A stretch of 64,000 bases of DNA. Origin: Pirellulales bacterium (GTDB taxonomy: Bacteria > Planctomycetota > Planctomycetia > Pirellulales > JANQPP01). The stretch lies in NCBI GenBank assembly GCA_028289405.1, contig JANQPP010000006.1, forward strand, positions 1 to 64,000, given 5' to 3'. Of this stretch, positions 7,687-17,270 are shown one piece after another; position 1 is the first letter of the stretch, and every line of letters begins with the position of its first letter. The notes beneath the pieces were generated by a model. That model had not been told where the DNA came from. It saw only the letters and a program-made list of their open reading frames with translations, and did no database searches. Both the position numbers and the translations under genes were made by a program.

Positions 7687-10019
7687 GACTTCCGCGAATG
7701 TAGATATCGCTCCACCGCTGCGCGGGATAGCGGGGCCGGATGCAATTCGCCGGCAGCCCACGCATCCGAAGCGGTAGTCCGCCAAGGGCTTTCTGGATCT
7801 TCGGCGGGTCCTGGCGGCAGTAGCGAGCGGGACTGGTCCACATCGTGCAGCGTGACGAACTGCGTGTAAGCTTGCGCGGCCTGTGAATGGATCGTGTCTC
7901 CATCGACACAGTAAAGAGCCGGCACGGTCAGATCCCGCCGCGGATCGAGCGAAGGAAAGCCATCCAAGCTTTGGTGGTAGCCGAGCCGCCTGCCTTGCAC
8001 CGCCGCCTGGGCCAGCTTGGGCCACTGGCGGGTATCGTTGCCGTAGCGGTTCACGGCAGCAGACCAGGCATCCGCCAGCAGACGGTCGATATACCGCTGT
8101 TCCCTCGCCGGAACGATGGCCCGGGGCTGAGTCTTCAGCCGCTCATTCGCCTGCCGCAGAAAGAGGGCCAGCCCGGTTTGGCCGCCGCCATACACCGACG
8201 CTAACTCCGTGTTGAGCACGCGAAACTGCGTATTGATTTCCATGGCCAGCGCCGCGCCGGGTACCCGTAGGTCCGAGGGAGCGCCCGCCTGATACCAGGC
8301 TTCCAGGTGTTCCAGCGTCTGAAGCGCTTCGTTCGAAAGCTCCGTCCGCTGCACGTCCCGCAGGTGGTAGCCGAGCCGGGCAATACTCCGCCGCGACGGA
8401 TTCACTTGGTCGTAATGAATTCCGAGTACATCGTCCGGTGTAAAGATGTTTTTCTCGGCGAACAGTTCACGCAACCGCCAGGAGCGGAGCGTATCTCCCA
8501 TCGAGCCGGTGCTGTGCCCGATATACGGTTGATAGAATGCGCCGACCGGGCGGTGGTTGGCCGAGTACACATAGCCCCGTTTGGGATTGAACAGATTCGG
8601 TTTCAAGCCGTGCGGCAACATTCCCTGCCAGGCGTGCTCGCTGGAACTGCCGTCTTGTGGCGTGCGCCCGGCGCGGGGACTCAAGTGAGAGCGCAAAGGG
8701 AGCGCGCCGGCCACCCAGTAGCCGATGTTCCCTTGCGTATCCCCGAAGACGACATTCGCGCTGGGAAACCGCCAGCCTTCCAGGGTTTCCGAGAAATCGG
8801 CCGCCGAGCGGGACCGCAGCATGGCCAGGGCACCTTGAATCGTTTCGCGGTCGGTTTCGCAGAGCGGCACGCGGCGGAGCGCGAACTCCCCATCTTCCGG
8901 GCGGGCAAAAACGTAGTCCGTCACGACGGGACCGAAATGTGTCCATCGCACGCGGAGCGTTTCCGGAGGTCCATTCTTGACGCGGATCGTTTCGGTAACG
9001 ACCTCCATTTTCCGCCACTGCCCGTCAAACAAATATTGGTTGGGCCGGTCTGGATCGGTCTTGAGCCGGAAGAGGTCCGCCTGGTCCGCCCCCAGCGCCG
9101 TCATACCCCAGGCCACATGTTCGTTGAAGCCGATGAGGATCACGGGACTTCCCGGCACGCCAATGCCCCGCGCGTTGAAAGTATCCCCGCGAACGTGAAA
9201 TTCATAAAACAGCGCAGGGTTCCCCACCATGGTCTGGGGATCGCTCACCAGAAGCGCGGAACCGGTCGTCGATTTTTCCTTGCCCACGACCCAGGCATGG
9301 CTGAACTTGGGGCCTTCTTCGCCGGAAGTATCCGGGACGTTGGCCTGATCGCGCGATTCCTGGAACGCTTCCAGTTCCGCCAGCCAAGCGGGAGATGCGT
9401 CCGCGCGGGTCACCACCGCCGCCGATTCGTCTCCGGGAGCCGGCGGTACCATCCGCCGGCGGGGCTGCTCCGCCATCAGATCGCGCGTGCCGTCGGTGCC
9501 AAAAAACTGGGCTAGGTGCCACCAAGCGGCGATGCAATCGGCGGGCGTCCAGGGCTCCGGTTCCAGTCCGAATTCCGCGAACGTGGAAGGGAGGTTCTCC
9601 GCATGTTCCGTGAACCAAGCATTCACGCCGTCGCAATATGCCTGCAGCAGATTTCGCGAATCGGGATCGAGATTCTCGGCCACCTCCTGGGCCACGTGGT
9701 AGTAGCCGAACGTCCGCATTTTGCGGTCGCTCTCGATCGCCGTCTCCTTGCGGCGAACCTTACGGCGATTGCCGAGCACTTCCGCCGCACGGCCTTGAAT
9801 CACGCGGAGCTGGTAGTGCATCTGAAAGGCGCGGTCCTCGGCGGTCACGTAGCCCAGACCATACAGGGAATCCGCGTCCGTTGCGGCCCAAAGATGCGGC
9901 ACGCCCCATTGGTCGCGGACGAACTCCACGTCGGCAAGGGCGTCGCTGTTTCCAGGGAAGACCAACATCGCGCACGCCAGGACAACACCAGCGATATGTC
10001 GGCGGCAAATATGGAGCAT
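7509..10019 (-). CDS. penicillin acylase family protein (Ntn-hydrolase)
   Basis: About 836 residues from the ATG at 10019, chosen because an AGGA site lies about 10 bases upstream and the next residues form a signal peptide (CRRHIAGVVLACAMLVFPG...ALA). The family (penicillin G acylase, acyl-homoserine-lactone acylases) is a secreted precursor cut before an N-terminal Ser nucleophile; here this would be about Ser240 in the motif KFSHAWVVG. The N-terminal VEFVRDQWGVPHLWA and YVTAEDRAFQM match the alpha subunit. Amide substrates such as AHLs, peptides or lactams are possible. The last 45-50 codons overlap the convergent desaturase and look unlike the family; the natural end may lie near 7690. 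Confidence 0.88.
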   Translation of the reverse strand: MLHICRRHIAGVVLACAMLVFPGNSDALADVEFVRDQWGVPHLWAATDADSLYGLGYVTAEDRAFQMHYQLRVIQGRAAEVLGNRRKVRRKETAIESDRKMRTFGYYHVAQEVAENLDPDSRNLLQAYCDGVNAWFTEHAENLPSTFAEFGLEPEPWTPADCIAAWWHLAQFFGTDGTRDLMAEQPRRRMVPPAPGDESAAVVTRADASPAWLAELEAFQESRDQANVPDTSGEEGPKFSHAWVVGKEKSTTGSALLVSDPQTMVGNPALFYEFHVRGDTFNARGIGVPGSPVILIGFNEHVAWGMTALGADQADLFRLKTDPDRPNQYLFDGQWRKMEVVTETIRVKNGPPETLRVRWTHFGPVVTDYVFARPEDGEFALRRVPLCETDRETIQGALAMLRSRSAADFSETLEGWRFPSANVVFGDTQGNIGYWVAGALPLRSHLSPRAGRTPQDGSSSEHAWQGMLPHGLKPNLFNPKRGYVYSANHRPVGAFYQPYIGHSTGSMGDTLRSWRLRELFAEKNIFTPDDVLGIHYDQVNPSRRSIARLGYHLRDVQRTELSNEALQTLEHLEAWYQAGAPSDLRVPGAALAMEINTQFRVLNTELASVYGGGQTGLALFLRQANERLKTQPRAIVPAREQRYIDRLLADAWSAAVNRYGNDTRQWPKLAQAAVQGRRLGYHQSLDGFPSLDPRRDLTVPALYCVDGDTIHSQAAQAYTQFVTLHDVDQSRSLLPPGPAEDPESPWRTTASDAWAAGELHPAPLSRAAVERYLHSRKSYSAEVNDICPAVSALTGANFRGLLAAVSRVFFDGFAVLPVGGTTSQTRPRNSSARMMP

Positions 10020-10088
10020 GGACGGTCTTCCTTTCTTTGGTCCGAGAATCATTTCAGCGCACCTTCATCGGCGTTTCTCACCGTTGCA

Positions 10089-12170
10089 TCACGGCTGGGA
10101 ATCGTCCGCCGTGACCAGCGTCGCCCGGCGCACGGAGAAATAGTCGTCGCCGGAGAAGAGCAGATGCACGGCTTTGCCGTCCGAGCTCATCCAGGGTGTC
10201 GGCAGGGAACTGGTCTCGCCCGGCCCGACGTCCCAATGTTCCGTGAAATAGGCCGTGGTCCAAGGCCCCCAGGGATGGGGAGCGTCGTAGATGCCAAACC
10301 CACCCTCAAAGCGTGGACCTCGGGAGTCCCGACTTTCAGGCAGAATCTGGCACCACAAGTAACGCCGCAACACCGGGTGGTAGGTGATGCCGCCCCGGTA
10401 GCAGCGTCCCGGATGCGAAAACACGCTTCCGCGTTGCTCAATCTCCTCGGTCCAAAGTGGCTGGCCGTCTTCCAACTCTTGAAAATATTCATACGCCGCT
10501 TGTTCCCGCAGACGGTCTTTAGGCACTCGGGCCAGCACAAAGCGGTCGGCGGGCTCATAGGCACTGCCACTATCCGGCGAAAATAGATACACGAACTCGT
10601 CTACCGCGCCGGCGTAGTTTTGCCCGTAATTGACAAACGTCGGACAGCCGAAGCTGGTGGTGAATTTCCAATCCGCCCATTCCCAGGTGGCGCCATGATC
10701 GTGGGACCAGGCGAGTTGCGCGTTACCCGCGTTCCGGGCGAGCAGGTAGAGCACACCATCCACGCACAGCATACCGCTGGCCTTCACGCCTTCCTTCCCT
10801 TGCCCCACATGTTCCGCAGTGGGCGAACGAATGTTCTCCGCCTGTAGCTCCGGCGGTTGACCGATGACGCGGGCCAAGCCCAAGCTCAACTTCTGCTCCG
10901 TGCGGGTCTCGAATCCCCAGCCATCGCCATAGGCCGTGTAGTAATATCCGTCGTCCGCCCAGGTGAGGGGCCAGTTGTCGCTCCCTTCGGCCAAGCGCAC
11001 GATTGAATCCGCCGGCGCCCAAAGGACGTCCTGGATGACAGGGCTGCGTGGTGCCGGCAGTTTTACTGACGCGACGATGGGTTCCAGGAAGGGGCGCAGC
11101 ACGTCGTAATGACCTGCCCCTTCCTCTCGCGGCCATGACCGACCCACACGCGAGACCACAATATCCAGGCTGGGAATCACCACAATCAAGCTGTCGTATA
11201 GCCCCCAGGACCAATAGGCGTCGCGCGGCACGTTCGCCAACGTGCCGTCGGCGTTGTTCCACCACAGCAATCCGTAATGGTCCGACGCATTGCCGTGTTC
11301 TCCGCCGGGGCGGCCGTCGACCTTGTGTTCCGGAAGGCCGATCAACTCCGGCTGCGGACGGCTGGCCTGATCGACGAATTCCGCCGGCAGCAACTGCTGG
11401 TCACGCCAGCGTCCCCGCCGCAGGTAGAGCAGACCGATGCGGGCCAGGGCATCCACGTTGGCATGCACGCCGGAACCGAACTCGCGCCTCGGCACACCGT
11501 CCATCAAGTGCGGTCGGTAGGCGTTGATCCGCCAGCGGAGGCCCTTGCGTGAAATGCCGATGGGCGAAAAGAAGCGTTCGAACAGCAAGTCTTGCAGATC
11601 GCGACCGTATGCCCGCGTCACGCATTCGGCCAGCCAATTTGGCCCGCCATCGCTGTAATGCCACTTGGTGCCGGGTCGAAATAAAAGAGGCTCGTACCCA
11701 CCCGGCTTGGCGAAGCCGGCCGTTTGCGTGGCCAGATGGAACAGCGTGATCTCTTCTAGCCAGCCCGAATCGGCATTGCCTTCCGGTGGCACGCCCAGCG
11801 TGGGATGGTGCTGGCGTACCCGATCTGCCAGCGTCATTTTGCCATCGGCGATGGCCAGCCCCAACGCGGTGATTCCAATTGACTTCGAGGTCGATTTGAG
11901 ATCGAAGCGTCGCCGCGTCTCTCCCCAGTCCATCAGCAGCTTGCCCCGTCGCGTGATGTAGCCGGCGCCGCCGGCACTGCGTGCGTATTTCCTGGCCTGC
12001 TTCAATTTCACCGCATCGAGCCCTACTTCGTCGGGCGCGGCGCGCGTCCATTTTTCGCCGGGCCACTCCTCGGCGCGGCCAGAACTCGGCGAAACCAACA
12101 CCAAGAGAAATATTCCCCAGGACAGCCGAAACCAACGGAGGCCATGGGCAGGAGGACACAAAGTTCGCAT
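10089..12170 (-). CDS. serine beta-lactamase-fold hydrolase fused to a DUF4185-like domain
   Basis: 693 residues. Residues 1-33 form a signal peptide. Residues about 45-365 are a class C beta-lactamase/esterase-type domain with the S-x-x-K motif at Ser93-Lys96 (STSK), a YSDGG segment in the place of the Y-x-N motif, and WGLYDSLIVVIPSLDIVV near the end. Residues about 380-690 resemble DUF4185/sialidase-like propeller proteins (WPLTWADDGYYYTAYGDGWG; LAWSHDHGATWEWADW; PTPWMSSDGKAVHLLFSG). The combination suggests a secreted esterase or amidase with a glycan-related module. The gene lies 70 bases upstream of the acylase in the same direction and may be co-transcribed with it. Confidence 0.82.
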   Translation of the reverse strand: MRTLCPPAHGLRWFRLSWGIFLLVLVSPSSGRAEEWPGEKWTRAAPDEVGLDAVKLKQARKYARSAGGAGYITRRGKLLMDWGETRRRFDLKSTSKSIGITALGLAIADGKMTLADRVRQHHPTLGVPPEGNADSGWLEEITLFHLATQTAGFAKPGGYEPLLFRPGTKWHYSDGGPNWLAECVTRAYGRDLQDLLFERFFSPIGISRKGLRWRINAYRPHLMDGVPRREFGSGVHANVDALARIGLLYLRRGRWRDQQLLPAEFVDQASRPQPELIGLPEHKVDGRPGGEHGNASDHYGLLWWNNADGTLANVPRDAYWSWGLYDSLIVVIPSLDIVVSRVGRSWPREEGAGHYDVLRPFLEPIVASVKLPAPRSPVIQDVLWAPADSIVRLAEGSDNWPLTWADDGYYYTAYGDGWGFETRTEQKLSLGLARVIGQPPELQAENIRSPTAEHVGQGKEGVKASGMLCVDGVLYLLARNAGNAQLAWSHDHGATWEWADWKFTTSFGCPTFVNYGQNYAGAVDEFVYLFSPDSGSAYEPADRFVLARVPKDRLREQAAYEYFQELEDGQPLWTEEIEQRGSVFSHPGRCYRGGITYHPVLRRYLWCQILPESRDSRGPRFEGGFGIYDAPHPWGPWTTAYFTEHWDVGPGETSSLPTPWMSSDGKAVHLLFSGDDYFSVRRATLVTADDSQP

Positions 12171-12449
12171 GGAACGGCTCGACCAAGGAGGGGCGGAGGG
12201 AATACGGGACCGTGGGCAACGTAAGACCCCGACAGTTTAAGGCAGGAGACACTGCCAAACCACGGTACGGGAAAAAGGCCGAGTATTGGACACTCTCGGC
12301 CAGCACCTATGGTGATCTCTTTTTTGGGATTCGCGCGCCCCATTCGTGACGAAAAAAAGCCTATAGGTATATTAAAAGACAATCGCTGCATTGCGACGAA
12401 AACAGGTGTTTGCCCATTCTCAAAGACGGTTCTCACTCGGGAGAAGGTA

Positions 12450-13475
12450 TTGATTTCACTGGTCTGCCAAGGTTGTGGTAAAAGGCTGCAAGCCCCGGAG
12501 AAGGCGGCGGGGAAGAAACTCCGTTGCCCATCCTGTGCCACAGCCGTGGAAGTCCCCGTGTTACGGCCCAAGACCTTGAAAGTGGTCTGCGGAACGTGTG
12601 GCAAACACCTGAAGGCGAATGCCCGCCTGGAGGGCCGCCGTGTGGCCTGTCCCCTCTGCGAGCAAGAGGTATTGATCCAGCGGCAGGAAGAGGATGACCT
12701 GCCCGGCCTCTCCGACATGTCCAGCCTGCTGGATGAAGCGGAAACGGAGCGAAGCCAATGGCACTGCCCGCAATGCCAAAACCATGTTTCCCGCGAGGAG
12801 CAGGTTTGTCCGAACTGCCAATACGACCGTGCGTGGCAGGAAACACCTCACTCTACGGGCACCAAGCCGCCGCCGCACGATGACCAACCGCAGGGCTCAA
12901 CCGCCGCGAAAATCGGGAACGGCGTTCGCCTGCGCGTATCACGGGGAATCGCCCTGGAATATTATGGTGCACTGGTCTTTGCCCTTGGCCTGGTGCTGTC
13001 CCAACTGCCCTGGTGGGAAGACTCTCGCCTTTACGCTGGCCTGGTACTGGGGGCGGTGGCACTGGGTTTGATCGTGGGAATCCTCGGAAGGCTAATCTGT
13101 CTCACCGCGCCGGGACGCGGTCGGGTCTACGTGCTGCTGAGCTTGTGCGCGGCCGCGGCAGCGATCGCCCTCCCCTTCTGGGGATCCGTACTGCTGGGCT
13201 GGCTGGCATTTCTCGTGGCCGCCCTGCTTTTCCTGTTGTTCTTGAAAATTTTTTGCCAAGAGGCAGGGCTCCGCGACCTGGCGGAGGATGCCAAGGATTT
13301 GTCCTGGCTGATCGTGACGCTGGCCATCACGCCCATGGCCGTGCTGATGGCGCTTCTGCTCTTGCCGCCGTTGCTGTTCGTGCTTTGGCCGGCGGGCATC
13401 GTCGTGCTCGTGGCGGAAATCGTCGCCTATCGCCGGTATTTACAATTGTTGCAACAAGTCGCCGACGGGCTGTGA
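12450..13475 (+). CDS. zinc-ribbon membrane protein, TTG start
   Basis: About 341 residues. I place the start at TTG 12450: a GGGAG site ends 6 bases upstream, and the sequence then begins (M)ISLVCQGCGKRLQAP, the usual opening of planctomycete zinc-ribbon proteins. An upstream ATG at 12309 would add 47 residues from AT-rich, promoter-like DNA. There are three Cys4-type ribbons (CxxC...CxxC) in the first 110 residues, an acidic linker, then about six hydrophobic helices (residues about 170-335). The topology suggests a cytoplasmic zinc-binding head on a membrane domain. No enzymatic motif is seen and the role is unknown. Confidence 0.8.
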   Translation: MISLVCQGCGKRLQAPEKAAGKKLRCPSCATAVEVPVLRPKTLKVVCGTCGKHLKANARLEGRRVACPLCEQEVLIQRQEEDDLPGLSDMSSLLDEAETERSQWHCPQCQNHVSREEQVCPNCQYDRAWQETPHSTGTKPPPHDDQPQGSTAAKIGNGVRLRVSRGIALEYYGALVFALGLVLSQLPWWEDSRLYAGLVLGAVALGLIVGILGRLICLTAPGRGRVYVLLSLCAAAAAIALPFWGSVLLGWLAFLVAALLFLLFLKIFCQEAGLRDLAEDAKDLSWLIVTLAITPMAVLMALLLLPPLLFVLWPAGIVVLVAEIVAYRRYLQLLQQVADGL

Positions 13476-13654
13476 AACCGGCACAACTAGCCAACGACGT
13501 GAAATTCTCCGCGCCTCACCTTGCATCCAAGCGGTCCCGCCGCTGTTTTGATGCGCGGGTAAGACGTGTGGTTCCACGACGGGGCATGGCACACCAGCTT
13601 TCGCTAAAAAGTCGTGAGACTGATGGCTCGGTCCTTTCACCGCGCCATGAATAT

Positions 13655-14683
13655 CTACTGCCAATCCTGGTTGTGAATCACTTCTTGCCCGGCGCGGGTC
13701 GCCAAGGCTTTGACCACATTCGGGTCGGTTTCTTCCGATAAGAAGTGGACCGAGCTGTCACACATCAAGACGTAGGCCCCGCCGTCGTGGAAGGCATAGA
13801 TTCCATCCGAGTTATTCGCGTTGATTTGACCCTCAATTAAACGGGGCCTGTGCGGCGAGATTGCCCATTCACCATGATGATTCCCTGTAAAGCTTAACGT
13901 CCCATCAAGGCGTTCATGCAACTCGCGACCCGCAAAGATGGCCGGGCCTCCAGCCCGCTCTAACACCAGGATCGTTTGGCTGAGGCCGTCCTCGATCTCG
14001 TGCAAACTGGGTTGTCGCCGACGTGGATCTGCTGTTCTGCCTGGCGGGCCTGTCCGGTCAGAAATTGGCAACGGACGAGGACCGAAATACCAGGCGGCTT
14101 GATTTCCATTCTGGAAAGGTTCGTGTGCCGCGTCTTTCACGGCCAAAACTCCTACGTAGTCACACGCGCCCATCCGGATGTCCGCCACGCGCGCCTCTTC
14201 CGGCCAACTCGGGTCGTTGAAATCAATCTGTCGTGGCGAGTCGGGCGTGGCCGGGCATTGAAACACGGGAATCACGATCCCCACGGCGGGGAGGTTGTAC
14301 CAAGCTCGAGGGCTCCCACGATAGAGACGGTCCAGAACGGCCTGATGGCCCAGAAACGGGAGCAAAATCCGTCGCCAGGACCAAAGTAGCTTCTTGGCCG
14401 GATGTTTAGCAGGCGCCTTGGGTTTTTCAGGTGGAGGGCGCAAATCCGACGGCGGGTCTGGCAATTCGCGAGGACTTGGATGAAAAGCAGGCAGCTTATC
14501 CCGGTGGCCACTGGCGAAGTTGTGCAGCGCCACACCCATTTGATGGAGGTTATTCTGACACTCCACCCGTCGTGCCGCTTCCCGCGCGGACTGCACGGCG
14601 GGAAGTAGAAGCGCGATCAGCAAGCCGATGATGCCAATCACCACCAGCGTTTCCACGAGCGTGATTCCTTTCGAGCGGGGCAT
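13655..14683 (-). CDS. DUF1559 pseudopilin-like protein (copy A)
   Basis: 342 residues from ATG 14683; an AGGAAGG site just upstream favours this over the ATG at 14710. The N-terminus has a prepilin-like cleavage/methylation signal and hydrophobic helix ([20 protein letters not shown]), then the DUF1559 hallmark [14 protein letters not shown] and [16 protein letters not shown]. The C-terminus carries the family's [16 protein letters not shown]1559 proteins are expanded in planctomycetes and are thought to be type II/IV pilus-like secretion or surface components. A second copy follows upstream, separated by only 51 bases, so this is a tandem pair. Confidence 0.92.
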   Translation of the reverse strand: MPRSKGITLVETLVVIGIIGLLIALLLPAVQSAREAARRVECQNNLHQMGVALHNFASGHRDKLPAFHPSPRELPDPPSDLRPPPEKPKAPAKHPAKKLLWSWRRILLPFLGHQAVLDRLYRGSPRAWYNLPAVGIVIPVFQCPATPDSPRQIDFNDPSWPEEARVADIRMGACDYVGVLAVKDAAHEPFQNGNQAAWYFGPRPLPISDRTGPPGRTADPRRRQPSLHEIEDGLSQTILVLERAGGPAIFAGRELHERLDGTLSFTGNHHGEWAISPHRPRLIEGQINANNSDGIYAFHDGGAYVLMCDSSVHFLSEETDPNVVKALATRAGQEVIHNQDWQ

Positions 14684-14734
14684 GTCGCGTCCTTCCTGAA
14701 AGCTGTTCAAGTGGATGATGAAACGGGAAAACCC

Positions 14735-15748
14735 TCACCAGGTTTCCAGGCTATCCAAACGCTCCTCTCCTTCGCGTGTCAGAAGCGCCAGCACGACGGC
14801 CGCATCGGTCTCCTCGCTCAAGAAACGAATGGAGGCATCGCCCATGGCGGCGTAGATGCCTGGATGGAAGCTGTAGAGGCCACCACAATTGCCGATGTTA
14901 ATGATGCGGTTGTCTGGATCCGACGAAAGTGGAATGTTCAATTCGTGCTCGAACTGCCCAACCGGCCAGGCTCCTTTGTGATCGACTCGTTGGCGATTGG
15001 ACATGAAAAATGCGCATGGGTCCTTCGAGATTTTGTGGCCCGTTTCATAGCGTTCGGGCAAGCCGGCTTGCTCCATGACGAAGATGGTTTGGCTCAAGCC
15101 GTCAGAGATGCGGTCCAAGTGCCCGGAGCGAAATTCCGAATATCTCGTAAAGGTTTCCTTTTCGCCGCTGGAAAAAATGCGGTAGGACTGCTCGGGCGGA
15201 CCGGCAAAAGCTCCGGGATAAATCGTGCCGAAGCTTTCGCCTTCCGTATAGGCACTGACGGCCCAGTTCGCGATGTAATCTCGCGTCGACATGGATGGCA
15301 GAAGCCTGGGAATGCTCGGCCCCAGGCTAACATTGTGCAAAGTGCGGGGATACTCGGGAGTCGAGGGACACTGATAGAGCAGAAGTTCCGCGCCAAAGAT
15401 ATCGACCACCGCGTCCCATATCTCGGGATCCAGATCTTTCATCCAAAACGGCAGCCTGCCGCCGACATCACGATATCGCCAGGCCAGGTTTTTTTGTTCT
15501 ATAAAGGGTAGCGCGGCAATTCGCCAACTCAAATCCCTCCAAATCAGGTGGGCCGGCAAATAGCCCCGATGCGTATTCGCATACAGATTGAGAGCCAATC
15601 CAATCTGCCGCAGATGGCTCTGGCATTGCATGCGCCGTGCCGCTTCTCGCGCGGACTGCACGGCGGGAAGTAGAAGTGCGATCAGCACGCCGATGATGAA
15701 AATCACCACCAGCGTTTCCACGAGCGTGATCCCTTTGGGGCGGAGCAT
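14735..15748 (-). CDS. DUF1559 pseudopilin-like protein (copy B)
   Basis: 337 residues, the upstream member of a tandem pair. It has the same N-terminal signal and helix ([20 protein letters not shown]) and [17 protein letters not shown]; the C-terminus has [13 protein letters not shown]. The two copies keep these anchors, but the middle parts differ strongly, as is normal for this family. A GGAGGG site lies upstream of the ATG. It probably starts the transcript that includes copy A. Confidence 0.92.
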   Translation of the reverse strand: MLRPKGITLVETLVVIFIIGVLIALLLPAVQSAREAARRMQCQSHLRQIGLALNLYANTHRGYLPAHLIWRDLSWRIAALPFIEQKNLAWRYRDVGGRLPFWMKDLDPEIWDAVVDIFGAELLLYQCPSTPEYPRTLHNVSLGPSIPRLLPSMSTRDYIANWAVSAYTEGESFGTIYPGAFAGPPEQSYRIFSSGEKETFTRYSEFRSGHLDRISDGLSQTIFVMEQAGLPERYETGHKISKDPCAFFMSNRQRVDHKGAWPVGQFEHELNIPLSSDPDNRIINIGNCGGLYSFHPGIYAAMGDASIRFLSEETDAAVVLALLTREGEERLDSLETW

Positions 15749-16231
15749 CGAATCCCTCCTACCGCTAGTGAGTGCGGCATGTCACCTCTGGGCATCACTG
15801 CCTCGCGATGAGTCGCTCTCACTGAGGATTCTCCGCATTGTGTCATCCTTAAAGTTAAAAGGCAACCTTACTTGAAAAAGCTCTCGTTACTGTCCGCCCT
15901 CGATTTCATGAGAGTCTGCTTAGATCCTCGTTAATTCTTGCTCGCAAAGGCGGGGCATATGCCGCGAGATGCGGCCCGGCGAAGGAGATTTGGACTCGAA
16001 AAAACCGGCTTCAAACGCGATTTCGGTCCTCGCGAACACTGCCTGAATACGCATTTGGCCGAGCCGCTGGGGCTGGTTGATGGCGTGTAGGGCATTCGCT
16101 ACGTTCACCCCTTCTTCAAACGGTTCGGCGATGCCCGGATCTGGACCTTGATCTGATGCACTGGACCACGTCGTATCTTTGGAGAACTGCCGGCTTTGGC
16201 GTTCATCATGTTGAATGAGGAAACACAAGCC
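15749..16231. other. Intergenic region between divergent surface-protein genes
   Basis: About 480 bases. The left part is AT-richer (about 15830-15950). A minus-strand frame is open from about 16645 down to 15920, but most of it is a shadow of the PEP-CTERM gene; I do not recognise the remaining 80 codons. It presumably contains promoters for DUF1559 copy B and for the PEP-CTERM gene. Confidence 0.45.
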
Positions 16232-17187
16232 ATGACGTATCACCGCGGAATGATGGGCTACTTGCTCTGCCTGGCGATCTCCTTCACCGCCAGCACGGCG
16301 GTAGCGGGCACGCTCTTGTCCGAAAACTTCGACGGCCTCCCCTTGGGGCCGAATGTGGATGAAGGCCTGGCGGGAGATGCGGTCTTCACCGCCACTCCGC
16401 CCGAGGGTTGGAGCATCGACAATTCCACGCTGGGTACCGGTGGCATTACGGAGTTTTCCGGCTGGAACTTCATGAACAAGGACTGGTGGGTCAGCACCAC
16501 CGGCGGCCAGCAGCGCGGCGACTTCACCAAAGGCCAAGGCACCGTGGCCGTGGCGGACCCGGACGAGTGGGACGATTCCGGCAGCCGGGATGGCCTGTTC
16601 AATAGCTTCATGACGACCTCCGCCGTGGATGTCACGGCGTTTCAAGGCAGAGACATCTCTTTATCTTTTGACTCCACCTGGCGGCCCTTCGCGAATCAAA
16701 CCGGAGTCGTGGAAGCCTCGTTTGACGGCGGTGCTCCCCAAAAGATTCTCCTGTTTGCCTCGGATGCGGCCAGTCCTGATTTCAAAGACGACAACTCCAC
16801 CAACGACAACATCCAAATCGATGTCGCCGTACCGGCGGGGACCACGAATCTCGAACTGACCTGGGGCTCACCGAATGCGGCAACGACTGGTTTTGGGCCG
16901 TTGACAATATCAACCTCGTCGGTTTCGTGGGCGGTCCGGCCGACTTCAACGACGACGGCGCGATCGATCTCCAGGACTTTCAAATCCTGGCCGACAACTT
17001 GCTAACCGGCACGCGGCATGACGAAGGGGATTACAACCTCGATTTCACCGTGGACTTGGTGGACTTTATCGAATGGCGAAACGACTTCCAGGCCCAACCG
17101 GTCGCGGCGGTACCAGAGCCCAGCAGCATTCTGCTGCTGTTGGCCGGCGGACTGGCTGCCCTGGGTTGGTGGAAGGTCCGTCGCTAG
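16232..17187 (+). pseudogene. PEP-CTERM / dockerin-like secreted protein, frameshifted
   Basis: Start ATG 16232 is followed by a signal peptide (YLLCLAISFTASTAVAG) and a beta-sandwich-like domain (TLLSENFDGLPLG ... ISLSFDSTWRPF ... ASFDGGAPQKILLF). At about 16863-16866, in a run of four G, the frame is lost: frame one degenerates to a stop at 17005, while another frame continues exactly where expected (GNDWFWAVDNINLVG), then DFNDDGAIDLQDFQILADNLL (dockerin-like calcium loop) and a PEP-CTERM anchor (AAVPEPSSILLLLAGGLAALGWWKVRR). One missing base would repair it. It is either a real mutation or an assembly error in a homopolymer. Intact homologues are sorted to the outer envelope by the exosortase system. 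Confidence 0.8.
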
Positions 17188-17270
17188 CAAGGCTCACGAC
17201 GGATTGGCCCGTTTGCTCTTGGATAGCCGGCTTCCCAGCACGCACATCTTTGGTTAAAGGACATCGAGTC

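Noticed and set aside
8307..9515. 402-codon plus-strand frame inside the acylase gene
   Set aside because: Shadow of the acylase coding strand.
15920..16200. Minus-strand frame of about 80 codons left of the broken PEP-CTERM gene
   Set aside because: Looks somewhat protein-like but has no start of its own and no family that I can name; most of the frame is antisense to the PEP-CTERM gene.
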